From Aureibacter tunicatorum (GTDB taxonomy: Bacteria; Bacteroidota; Bacteroidia; Cytophagales; Cyclobacteriaceae), in NCBI RefSeq assembly GCF_036492635.1, contig NZ_AP025305.1, positions 186,001-250,000 on the forward strand: DNA of 64,000 nt, given 5' to 3'. How positions within the stretch are numbered: position 1 is the stretch's first letter; every line of letters begins with the position of its first letter. Both the position numbers and the translations under genes were made by a program. This document shows, in pieces, positions 45,965 to 53,996 of this stretch. The notes beneath the pieces were generated by a model that saw only the letters and a program-made list of their open reading frames with translations, made no database searches and had not been told where the DNA came from.

Positions 45965-46471
45965 ATGCTATTACATTTAATTTCAGATTTAATTAGAAAA
46001 AAAGAAATAAATGATTCATTTTCAAATGATCCAAAAAGGGTTTTATCAGAGTATAATATTTCGAATTTGGACGAATTGAAAGCAATGAGTCCTGAATCTT
46101 TAAAGGCTAAAATCATAGAAGAAATTGATAATGCTTTAAGTCAATACCCATTATTAGGATGGCCAGCTCCTGGAGTAATTAAATTAACTGAAGTGGATCC
46201 TAGCACTTTTAAATCAGGGCAGACAAGCTATGAAATGATTATAAAAGGAGAGAATTTTGAAAGTTCTGGAAATAAAATTGACGAAATTTTGGTATTTAGT
46301 TCGGAAGTGAATTTTGCAAGAGCATCGAAGTTCGAAGTTATTTCGAATAGTGAGTTGCGTGCGATATTTGATGAAAATTTAGAGGTCGGACGTTATAATT
46401 TGAATATAAAGTATCATGAAAATAGTGGGCAGTTTGATGCATCTCTGCCAAATGCGTTTGAAGTAGTATGA
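45965..46471 (+). CDS. Leader-like helical segment fused to a TIG/IPT-type domain
   Basis: The 168-residue protein has no signal peptide. Residues 1-55 are helical and carry F19-x-x-D22-P23-x-x-V26-L27-x-E29-Y30-x-I32 followed by LDELKAMSPE. This pattern resembles the leader part of several ribosomal-peptide precursor families, in which a DPxxxLxEY motif precedes a variable core. A short PLLGWPAPG linker follows. Residues 70-168 look like a TIG/IPT immunoglobulin-like domain (IKLTEVDPSTFKSGQTSYEM, then IIKGENF, ending NAFEVV). No cysteine- or serine-rich core peptide exists, so it is not an ordinary precursor; the leader may serve as a recognition tag for a partner. It starts 17 bases after the kinase stop and overlaps the next gene by four bases (ATGA). 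Domain calls are by eye. Confidence 0.65.
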   Translation: MLLHLISDLIRKKEINDSFSNDPKRVLSEYNISNLDELKAMSPESLKAKIIEEIDNALSQYPLLGWPAPGVIKLTEVDPSTFKSGQTSYEMIIKGENFESSGNKIDEILVFSSEVNFARASKFEVISNSELRAIFDENLEVGRYNLNIKYHENSGQFDASLPNAFEVV

Positions 46472-47463
46472 TCGCAACCAATGATTTAATCAAGTATTCA
46501 GAGAAGTATTTGAGTGATGAGTTAGTGTCAAAATCTTCTATGAATGCTATAAAGAAAGTGGCGGGAGATGTACCCGCCATTTTTCATACATTATATTTTG
46601 AAGTGCGAATTTGTGATAACACTAGGGTTGACTTGATAGGAATGGCAACAAAAAAACGAATTGGTTCACAAGGTGATGCGATGAAAAAGTGGCTCAACAG
46701 TAGCCATTATTCTATTTTGGATAAGTGGATGTCTAATGAGGTGTTGCCTCAACTTTGCTGTTTTGAATTCGATATTGTTAACCATGAATTGGATAGGACA
46801 TTGATGTTTTGGGCTTTAGAGCATGGCTATTTTGATAGGCAGATGTTTCATAATAATAACAAAGCATATACAATGAAGGCACTTCATGAATGTTTCAAAA
46901 TAGAGGGGATCAATCCAACTTCAGATGTTTTAGTTAACTTGAAAGATTGCATTAGTAAAATGCCTTCATCAGCAAACCTTCTGCATACTTTGAATATGAG
47001 TTATAGAGGAACGGAAGGTCAAAGATTGATTATCTCGTTGCCTGTTTCGGAATGCTTGTCTTTTTTAAAAAATATAAGTTGGGAAGGGAATTCTGTATTG
47101 TTGAAAACAGTCGTGAATTTGCTGATGGAATATCATTTTAATATTTCGTTACAACTTACTTTTGATCCAAGTTTAAATGAATCTATTGGGCTTGAAGTGT
47201 ATTCTCGAAACTCAAAAGATTCTAGTGAATCTATTAAAAGCTTTAACTTGTTTTTTAATGATTTGCAAAGGGAAAACTTGCTTTTATCAGATAAATTGGA
47301 TTTAGCAGCAAAGTGGATTGGTGAAGATACGATCAATGACGATTCTGTGGCTTGGAAAATGGGAATTGTAAGAGATTTGACATTTAAATTAATAATAGGA
47401 AAAAAGGTTTCATTGGATGCTAAGATGTATTTGGGTGTGAATGCTTTTTATAAGTTATTTTAA
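46468..47463 (+). CDS. Unknown-function protein, possible partner of leader-bearing protein
   Basis: The 331-residue protein has no signal peptide or membrane segment. I cannot name a family. The C-terminal half, from LPVSECLSFLKNISWEGN through SIGLEVYSRNSK and FNDLQRENLLLSDKLDLAAKW to LDAKMYLGVNAFYKLF, resembles from memory a family of uncharacterised proteins found mainly in cyanobacteria, where the pattern IGLE-x-Y ... LLxW ... xAKxYLGV recurs and genes often lie beside leader-peptide-type precursors. No catalytic motif is evident. Its start overlaps the preceding gene by four bases and the next gene begins 2 bases after its stop, so it belongs to the kinase operon. Confidence is high that it is a real gene, low for any relationship. 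Confidence 0.6.
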   Translation: MIATNDLIKYSEKYLSDELVSKSSMNAIKKVAGDVPAIFHTLYFEVRICDNTRVDLIGMATKKRIGSQGDAMKKWLNSSHYSILDKWMSNEVLPQLCCFEFDIVNHELDRTLMFWALEHGYFDRQMFHNNNKAYTMKALHECFKIEGINPTSDVLVNLKDCISKMPSSANLLHTLNMSYRGTEGQRLIISLPVSECLSFLKNISWEGNSVLLKTVVNLLMEYHFNISLQLTFDPSLNESIGLEVYSRNSKDSSESIKSFNLFFNDLQRENLLLSDKLDLAAKWIGEDTINDDSVAWKMGIVRDLTFKLIIGKKVSLDAKMYLGVNAFYKLF

Positions 47464-47465
47464 GA

Positions 47466-48983
47466 ATGAGAACATGCTTTTTAATTGCTGTGCTATTTTT
47501 TAGTCAAGCAGGCTGCTTATACTCACAAGATTCTAGTAGTTTAAGCTTAGAGAATTATTTTAGTTTTGAGCAGAATGGGATGTATACTACTGGGTCTGTT
47601 CTTGCTGATTTGAATAATGATGATTTTTTGGATATTGTTCAGGCAAATGGAAATGATATGGCTCCTCAACCATTAACTATTTATTATAACACTGGAAGGT
47701 CATTTGGAACTTCTTACAATAGTAGAGTCGATCATTATTTTTCTGATATTGATTATCATACTAATCTTGCAGTCGGTGATATTGATAATGATGGGTTTGT
47801 AGATATTGTAGCGGTCTCTCCATTTAACAACTTCAATAAAAAATGTGAAGGTGGAAAAATAAAGGTGTATATAAATAATAATGGGCGCTTTTTAGAAAGT
47901 CCTTCAATGGTCAAGAATTTAAATTATAGCGTTTTTGATGTTGACTTAGGAGATATTGATGGTGACGGAGATTTAGATTTAGCAGTAGCTTGTGTTGGAA
48001 AGTGTGAAAGCAATACAAATGAATTGATATCAATGCCGTCTTTTGTATTTGAGAACAAAATGGGAAAGATAGATTTTGAAAAGCCATTTTGGTCGACATA
48101 TGAAAATTATAGCGCATGGAGTTTGAATTTTGCTGATTTTAATCGAGATGGGAAGTTGGATTTGGCTTTGGGACATGTTGCTGATAGCTTGCAAGCTGGT
48201 GCCATTAGTATTTTTTTTGGGAATGAACATTTTTTAGATATTGAGCCTAGATGGAATGGAGGTGTTTATGATGATGTAATGGGTTTTTCTTTAACCTCTG
48301 GCTTATTAATTGAAGAAAAGGAGAATGCTTACCCAGCGATTCTAACTACATTGATGAGCACATCAAATACTAATAGGGAGTCAAGCGGTTTTTATCTGTA
48401 TCAGACTTATGATTCAAGCCCTGTTTGGAAATTGAATTCAAAGGAAATGAAATATGTTGATAATCCATCATATTCAGCAATCTCGGATTTGAATAATGAC
48501 GGGATATCAGATTTAGTGTTGGGATATTATTCTTTGAGAAATTGTTTGAATACAAGTGGAGCTCCATTACTTGTCTATTCTTATGATTCTTTAAATGAAA
48601 GTTATTTAAAGAGTTCCCCTGACTCTATTACTCAGATGAAGTTGGGGGTTAATGAACAAATTGCAATTGGGGATATCAATAATGAATGTTTAGTTTATCA
48701 AGAAGCTAAAAGAGTGCTTGTGAATGGAGAAAAGGTTGTAACTCTAAATCATAATAATGTTCAGGTCATTGATAGTGTGATGATAAACGGAGAGATAGTT
48801 TCACACAATAATTACAATTGGTGTCCAAATGAATTTTGGTTGAGCTTATCCAATGAAATATTTATTAACAAAAAAGGAATGGTTTATGTTTCAGTTTTTT
48901 ATAAAATAAGCCGAAAGAAAAAGCTTTTGAGAGCTTTATGGAATCCTAATTTCGGTAGTTTGATTTATTCTGTCAGTGATTAG
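47466..48983 (+). CDS. Secreted FG-GAP/VCBS repeat protein
   Basis: The 505-residue protein has a signal peptide, either a lipoprotein type (SQAGC, cysteine 17) or a signal peptidase I site after LYSQ. At least five FG-GAP/VCBS-type repeats follow, each with a calcium-binding-like acidic loop: ADLNNDDFLDIV, GDIDNDGFVDIV, GDIDGDGDLDLA, ADFNRDGKLDLA and SDLNNDGISDLV. Such repeats form seven-bladed beta-propellers as in integrin alpha subunits and bind other surface molecules. The last 130 residues contain no repeats and no T9SS sorting domain. It is the last gene of the kinase operon and the only clearly exported product in it, so it is a candidate for the output or the sensed component. Its true partner is unknown. 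Confidence 0.78.
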   Translation: MRTCFLIAVLFFSQAGCLYSQDSSSLSLENYFSFEQNGMYTTGSVLADLNNDDFLDIVQANGNDMAPQPLTIYYNTGRSFGTSYNSRVDHYFSDIDYHTNLAVGDIDNDGFVDIVAVSPFNNFNKKCEGGKIKVYINNNGRFLESPSMVKNLNYSVFDVDLGDIDGDGDLDLAVACVGKCESNTNELISMPSFVFENKMGKIDFEKPFWSTYENYSAWSLNFADFNRDGKLDLALGHVADSLQAGAISIFFGNEHFLDIEPRWNGGVYDDVMGFSLTSGLLIEEKENAYPAILTTLMSTSNTNRESSGFYLYQTYDSSPVWKLNSKEMKYVDNPSYSAISDLNNDGISDLVLGYYSLRNCLNTSGAPLLVYSYDSLNESYLKSSPDSITQMKLGVNEQIAIGDINNECLVYQEAKRVLVNGEKVVTLNHNNVQVIDSVMINGEIVSHNNYNWCPNEFWLSLSNEIFINKKGMVYVSVFYKISRKKKLLRALWNPNFGSLIYSVSD

Positions 48984-49234
48984 CTCTAAAGGTGTAAATA
49001 TGTATTTACCTTAAACACAATTAACACAGGGTATTTTTATTTATTTTGTATGTTTTTTTGGCGATGCACTATTTTAAATTAACGGCTATAAGACGACAGC
49101 GAATATACTTATAATTTCAATTTTAGCGCTTTTTAACATTTCTTCAGGGGTGGGTTTCTTTATTGATTTGTAATATAGTCAGAAACCGATATAATAAAAC
49201 CAAATTGGAGTAATCATTTAACCGCTTATTAATT

Positions 49235-49405
49235 ATGAAAAAGTCTGTTTTAATCATTGCGGCCTTATTGGCCTTCGGAGCTACCATTTCAAGTTGCAAC
49301 AAGGATAGTGATATTGACGATGCTGAGCCAGTGCAACCGCTTCCGCCAGAAGCAGTGCAACCACTGCCAGAGATTCCTGTGCAACCATTGCCCCCTGCAG
49401 AGTAA
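49235..49405 (+). CDS. Small proline-repeat lipoprotein (56 residues)
   Basis: An ATG at 49235 opens a 56-residue frame that is too short for routine gene lists. It has a textbook lipoprotein signal (MKKSVLIIAALLAFGATISSC, lipobox ISSC), so the lipidated cysteine is residue 21. The 35-residue mature part is acidic at first (NKDSDIDDAEP) and then consists of three VQPLP units. A strong terminator follows six bases later, supporting a real transcribed gene. The proline-rich chain should be extended, perhaps a spacer, a cell-wall contact or a bait for a proline-binding partner. A plus-strand frame covering 49257-49538 in another register is a shadow of this gene and its terminator. Family unknown. 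Confidence 0.7.
   Translation: MKKSVLIIAALLAFGATISSCNKDSDIDDAEPVQPLPPEAVQPLPEIPVQPLPPAE
49331..49402 (+). repeat. Three 24-bp tandem repeats encoding VQPLP units
   Basis: Units begin at 49331, 49355 and 49379, each starting gtgcaacc and encoding VQPLPPEA, VQPLPEIP and VQPLPPAE. Identical length and strong similarity indicate recent duplication. Confidence 0.8.
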
Positions 49406-49410
49406 AATCA

Positions 49411-49448
49411 AAAAAAGCCTCTTGTTAAAATTGACAAGAGGCTTTTTT
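49411..49448. terminator. Strong bidirectional terminator
   Basis: A 15-bp perfect stem (AAAAAAGCCTCTTGT at 49411-49425 with 49434-49448) closes an 8-base loop, with T-runs on both sides. It separates the small lipoprotein gene from the convergent peptidase gene. Confidence 0.92.
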
Positions 49449-49473
49449 TATTTAATTAGCTTGAACTATTTGA

Positions 49474-52044
49474 TTATTGCCCGGTTAGGAAAAGCGCATT
49501 TCCAAAGATCAAGTTTCCACTATGCCAGCTTGCTCTGAATAATGGATCATCCACCATGTAAATGATTTGTCCTTTGCCGATGTTTTCCACGCCAAAGATT
49601 AAAGACTCCTCTATTTGCTTAGCCGCTTCATAACCTACGAAACCAGCCAGTCTTGAGTCAAGGCCTTTGATTGTTGCTACATTCCAGCCATTGTTAAGAT
49701 ACGCATACCTGCTTGAGGATGTTTTCATCGTGTAATAATGCTTGTCATAGCCAAAGCCTAATGGATGCGTATTGTCAAGTCTCGCATTGAAGATAGCGCC
49801 TGAAATGTCTTGGCTGATAGCTCTTCTATTTCTTGAGTGATAGTCGGTTAATAAATTGCTTTCATGGTACGCCTCGTCTATTTTTTCGAATTTGTCTTTC
49901 TCAGACTCATTGCGGTAAGCTTGCAAGCCAAATCCTTCTTTGTTTTTAAAGGCTTTCAAAGCATTTTGCAATGCGATGACTTTTCCGCCTTTTGAAATCC
50001 AAGCTCTAAGTTTAGCCAATTCTTTTTCACCAAGAAGATCGCTGTAAGAACCATTAGGAAGAATCAATACGTCATAAGCATCCAAGTTGATACTGGAGAA
50101 ATAGTTTTTACGAATGATATTGATAGGGTATTCTATTTCTCTTTCGAAATAATACCAAACTTCGCCAAATCTATAAGGAACGACATTTTCACCTCCTAGC
50201 AAGGCTATTTGAGGCTTGTCGATAATCTTTACAGATTCCGACCCAAAGTCTTTTCCACTCAAGACCATTCCTGAATATACTGGGTGAATGTATCTTTGGG
50301 TTGAATTTGCGATTTCAATGATCTTTTCTTTAAAGCTTCCCAAGTTTCGGTTTGATTCTCTTGTGATGATTAAGGATCCCGCGTCATAAGTAGCTCCTCC
50401 AGTTGTGAATTTTTCTGTTGCAAACCTGACATGCACGTCTTCTTTTAGCAAAGCCGCGAGAAATCTAACATCCTTGACATCTTTCCACTTAGAGACGAAA
50501 GCGTAAGGAGTGCTGTCCGGCACAGGATTCTTTCTGAAGGTTTCGGTATGAATGACAGAACTTCCATATACGTCTACAGATGTAGCGACTACATCCAAGT
50601 CAAACATGTATGGTACTGACCAAGCTGTAACATCATAAGTCAGAGAATCTTCCAGTTTTGATGAAGGTTCAAATATTACGTCAATCAAGCTTCCTTTGGC
50701 TTGGTTGGCATTAATGATGATGTCATGTGCTTGCAAGTTGTAAGTAACATCTTTTTGCTCGCTGAAGCTGTAGCCTCTCACGCCTCTTTTTACTAATGGC
50801 TTGCCGTATACAATGCCTTGATTCGCTAAGAATCTTTTAAGCGTATTCATTCTATCAACATCATTAGTCTCTTTTATAATGTATGTTTTATATTGAGCTT
50901 TTGAGTTTGACTTGCTTTGTTGATAGTATTTTTTGAATTCGCTAGCTAATTGACTGGCATGCAATGAGCTGATTTCAACAGTTGCAAGTCCGGTAGTCAA
51001 GTGGTGATCGATTCTTTGCTTAAGAGTTAGTGTGTCCCCATCGCTGGTTTCGACTTTTACTCCTGATTGAGTATGTCCGGCTTGCTCGTAAGTCATGCCT
51101 ATCGCTCCATTGAATATTGGATATGTATCCCCATAGCTAGGGTAGAACAAATCAAACGATTCTTTAGTAAAATACAACCAACCGTTTTGATCGAAATATT
51201 TGGCATTGTTCTGCCCTACTACATATTGGAAATCGCTTTGCCAGTTCGTAATGTTTTCATGGAAAGGCTTTGCCCCTGGAGCGAAGTAATAATGGTCATC
51301 GATAAATTGTTCGTGAAAATCCACATGCACTTGAGGCAGCCATTGGTTATATGCTTTCATTCTTGAAGCGCTCTCGATTTGAGTTTGCCATAGCCAATCC
51401 CTATTCAGGTCAAAAAGGTAGTGATTCGTTCTGCCTGCCGGCCAAGGCTCATGATGTTCCGCTGCGTCTACATTTGGATTGGCAGGGAAGTTCATGTTTT
51501 GGCTGAACCAACTTACATATCTTTCTCTTCCATCAGGGTTAAGACAAGGATCCATGATCACCAAGGCATTGTCGTACCATCTTGGATTTTCATCTGTTCT
51601 TGCTTTGTAGAATAAATTCACAAGTTCGTAAAGCGTCTGCATAGACGTCTCTGATGAACTTGCTTCATTTCCATGAACATTGTAGCTAAGCCACACAATG
51701 ATGGTAGAGTCCGATGGATTTTCGGGAGACCCATTCAAGACACCAGCTTTTTTTAAGTTGTCTTCTCTGATAGTCTCAAGTCGGTTGATATTATCCGAAG
51801 CTCCGATAAAAGTGAGCAATAGTGGCCTTTTTTCATATGTTTTGCCATATTCCTTAAGTTTAACATATTGACCAGAGTGCCCGGCTACGTATTCAAAATA
51901 CTGCACGATTTTGTGATGTGGAGTGTATTGATCACCAAGTTCGTAGCCTAAAAATTCCGAAGGGCTTTTTAATTTCTGCTGAGCCAAGGAAGTTTGGGCC
52001 CATACTGCGAAGATCAAAAGCCATAGAAGCTTAATTTTGCGCAT
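49474..52044 (-). CDS. Secreted M14 family zinc carboxypeptidase
   Basis: The 856-residue protein has a signal peptide ending SLAQ. The M14 catalytic domain follows: NVHGNEASS holds the H-x-x-E zinc pair near residue 125, DPCLNPDGRERY matches the substrate-binding NPDG segment, and PQVHVDFHEQ supplies the third histidine near 243. The C-terminal half contains a GATase1-like part (YDVLILPNGSYSDLLGE, GGKVIALQNALKAF), an arrangement seen in large M14 proteins of Bacteroidota. No T9SS sorting domain is visible at the end, so it is probably periplasmic. It removes C-terminal residues from peptides or trims peptidoglycan stems; which is not readable from sequence. It follows recN on the same strand, 132 bases downstream. 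Confidence 0.88.
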   Translation of the reverse strand: MRKIKLLWLLIFAVWAQTSLAQQKLKSPSEFLGYELGDQYTPHHKIVQYFEYVAGHSGQYVKLKEYGKTYEKRPLLLTFIGASDNINRLETIREDNLKKAGVLNGSPENPSDSTIIVWLSYNVHGNEASSSETSMQTLYELVNLFYKARTDENPRWYDNALVIMDPCLNPDGRERYVSWFSQNMNFPANPNVDAAEHHEPWPAGRTNHYLFDLNRDWLWQTQIESASRMKAYNQWLPQVHVDFHEQFIDDHYYFAPGAKPFHENITNWQSDFQYVVGQNNAKYFDQNGWLYFTKESFDLFYPSYGDTYPIFNGAIGMTYEQAGHTQSGVKVETSDGDTLTLKQRIDHHLTTGLATVEISSLHASQLASEFKKYYQQSKSNSKAQYKTYIIKETNDVDRMNTLKRFLANQGIVYGKPLVKRGVRGYSFSEQKDVTYNLQAHDIIINANQAKGSLIDVIFEPSSKLEDSLTYDVTAWSVPYMFDLDVVATSVDVYGSSVIHTETFRKNPVPDSTPYAFVSKWKDVKDVRFLAALLKEDVHVRFATEKFTTGGATYDAGSLIITRESNRNLGSFKEKIIEIANSTQRYIHPVYSGMVLSGKDFGSESVKIIDKPQIALLGGENVVPYRFGEVWYYFEREIEYPINIIRKNYFSSINLDAYDVLILPNGSYSDLLGEKELAKLRAWISKGGKVIALQNALKAFKNKEGFGLQAYRNESEKDKFEKIDEAYHESNLLTDYHSRNRRAISQDISGAIFNARLDNTHPLGFGYDKHYYTMKTSSSRYAYLNNGWNVATIKGLDSRLAGFVGYEAAKQIEESLIFGVENIGKGQIIYMVDDPLFRASWHSGNLIFGNALFLTGQ

Positions 52045-52176
52045 TTTTTATGAGTTATTCTACTTTACAAAATCATTAGTGTCCTAAAGTTACTGAAAAC
52101 AAGCTTCTACGGAAAGATTTATTATAATTTGTAAAAATAATACCCCATTATTGTGTCCATTGAAATCTCTAAATTA

Positions 52177-53832
52177 TTATTTAGCCAGCAATTCCTTAGC
52201 GCTTTCGTAAGCTGATATGGAAGGATGAGCACCTCCAATCATTTGAGCGATCTCTTGCACTCTTTCTTCATGGTTTAGCGCTTTCATTTTACTTATAGTG
52301 CGTTCGCTAGAGTGATCTTTGTAGACAAAATAATGCTTTTGGCCTTTAGACGCTATTTGTGGCAAGTGAGTGATGACAAGCAACTGGTGCTCTGTAGAAG
52401 CCATTTCCTCCATCATTTTGACCATTTTCAAAGCGATTTCGCCTGAAATTCCAGTGTCAATTTCATCAAAAACTATGGTTGGCAAAGCGGTTTTGTCCGC
52501 AAGTATGTATTTGACGGCAAACATAAGCCTGGAAAATTCTCCGCCTGAGGCAACATTCTTCAATTCTTGAGGCGTCACACCCTTATTGGCGCTGAAGAGC
52601 AAGTTTATTTCGTCTATCCCATTAGTATTGGGCTCTACCTTTTTGTGATCGATGACAAGTCGGGAGTTTTCCATTCCCAAATCCACGAGTATGGAAACCA
52701 ATCCATTGCTTAGTTTTTTAAACGTTTTGGTTCTGGATTCACTTAGCTTCTCCCCTTTCAGCATTAATTGTTCATATGCTTGGGTTCTTTCTTTTTCGGC
52801 TAATTCGATATCTTCATCCAAGTTTTCTATGCGAAGGATTTTGTCCGATAGCTCTTCGTGAATTGCAATAAGTTCTTCTTCGCTGTCGACTTGATGCTTT
52901 TGTTGTAGGTGGTATATTTTTCCCAGCCTTTCTTGAACAAATAGAGCTCTTTGAGGGTCGAACTCCACACTTGAAGATTCCGAATCGATTTCATTGGCCA
53001 AGTCCTTGAGTTCAATCATACAGCTTTCCATTCTCTCCGATAATGACTTGTAGATGTCTGCATATTCGCTGATAGAAGCCAAAGCATTTTTTAATTCATG
53101 CAGTTGGTCAAGGATCGTTTGTTCGCCATCTTGAAGAGCGTAGTTAGCCATGGATAGCTTGGATTTGATTTCTTCAGCATGACTCATGACTTCATTTTCC
53201 TGCTCAAGCTCGGATAACTCCCCTTGTTGCAAAGAAAGTTCTTCAAATTCATTGAACAGGAAAAGGTTGTAATCATGCTCTTTTTTCAATTCGGATGCTT
53301 GTTTGCGAATTGAATTGAAAGCCCTTTCTTTTGCTTTGTACAAAGAGTATGCTTTAGCGAAGCTAGATTTGATTCTGCTGTTTTGCGCGAAAGCATCGAT
53401 GACTTCCAACTGATAGTCTTGAGAACCCAACAATAGCGTGTCGTGTTGAGAGTGAACATCAATAAGTCTTGTTGACAAGGCTTTTAGCGTTTCCAAGTTG
53501 ACAGGCGTATCATTGATAAATGCTCTGGACTTGCCGGATGGATAGATCTCTCTGCGTATAAAAGCTTGGTTGGAATACTCGATATCTTTTTGATCAAAAT
53601 AGGTTTTGAGCGAATAGTTTGAAATATCAAATGTTCCCTCAATCACGCATTTCGTAGAGCTGTCATATAATACTTTCGTATCGGCTCTTTTGCCCAACAA
53701 TAAGCCCAAAGCACCCATCATGATGGACTTTCCTGCTCCTGTTTCACCAGTAATTATATTCAGATGTCGTGAAGGCTCAATCTCCAAGTGCTGAATCAAT
53801 GCGTAGTTTTTGATCAAAAGGTTCGTGATCAT
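52177..53832 (-). CDS. recN: DNA repair protein RecN
   Basis: The 551-residue SMC-like ATPase starts with MITNLLIKNYALIQHLEIE and Walker A GETGAGKS at residues 30-37. A long coiled-coil middle follows, then the ABC signature ASGGEFSRLMFA near 432, Walker B TIVFDEIDTGISG and the H-loop LLVITHLPQIAS. RecN holds broken DNA ends together during double-strand break repair. Length is normal. It lies downstream of the envelope cluster on the same strand but is separated from it by a strong terminator at 53906, so it has its own promoter. Confidence 0.96.
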   Translation of the reverse strand: MITNLLIKNYALIQHLEIEPSRHLNIITGETGAGKSIMMGALGLLLGKRADTKVLYDSSTKCVIEGTFDISNYSLKTYFDQKDIEYSNQAFIRREIYPSGKSRAFINDTPVNLETLKALSTRLIDVHSQHDTLLLGSQDYQLEVIDAFAQNSRIKSSFAKAYSLYKAKERAFNSIRKQASELKKEHDYNLFLFNEFEELSLQQGELSELEQENEVMSHAEEIKSKLSMANYALQDGEQTILDQLHELKNALASISEYADIYKSLSERMESCMIELKDLANEIDSESSSVEFDPQRALFVQERLGKIYHLQQKHQVDSEEELIAIHEELSDKILRIENLDEDIELAEKERTQAYEQLMLKGEKLSESRTKTFKKLSNGLVSILVDLGMENSRLVIDHKKVEPNTNGIDEINLLFSANKGVTPQELKNVASGGEFSRLMFAVKYILADKTALPTIVFDEIDTGISGEIALKMVKMMEEMASTEHQLLVITHLPQIASKGQKHYFVYKDHSSERTISKMKALNHEERVQEIAQMIGGAHPSISAYESAKELLAK

Positions 53833-53905
53833 GGCTTCTAATTAGTAAGACTAAAATTGTTGGACTATTATTTTTAGTAAATATACATTAAAATTATCCA
53901 TAAAA

Positions 53906-53928
53906 AAAAGGCCAAAATGAGGCCTTTT
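53906..53928 (-). terminator. Terminator of the ostA-bamD-rpoZ-coaBC-porD unit
   Basis: AAAAGGCC (53906-53913) pairs with GGCCTTTT (53921-53928), loop of 7. On the minus strand eight Ts follow, directly downstream of the porD gene. Confidence 0.9.
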
Positions 53929-53996
53929 CAAATATTATTAGCAATACTGCTTATTTTCAGTGATTTATTTTAGCAATTCTAAATTTTGTGAACATG

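Noticed and set aside
45965..46471. Ordinary RiPP precursor
   Set aside because: There is no short core peptide, no cysteine/serine-rich end and no recognisable modification enzyme nearby; only the N-terminal pattern is leader-like.
49257..49538. 93-residue plus-strand frame over the small lipoprotein
   Set aside because: It is out of frame with a perfect lipoprotein signal and runs through a strong terminator.
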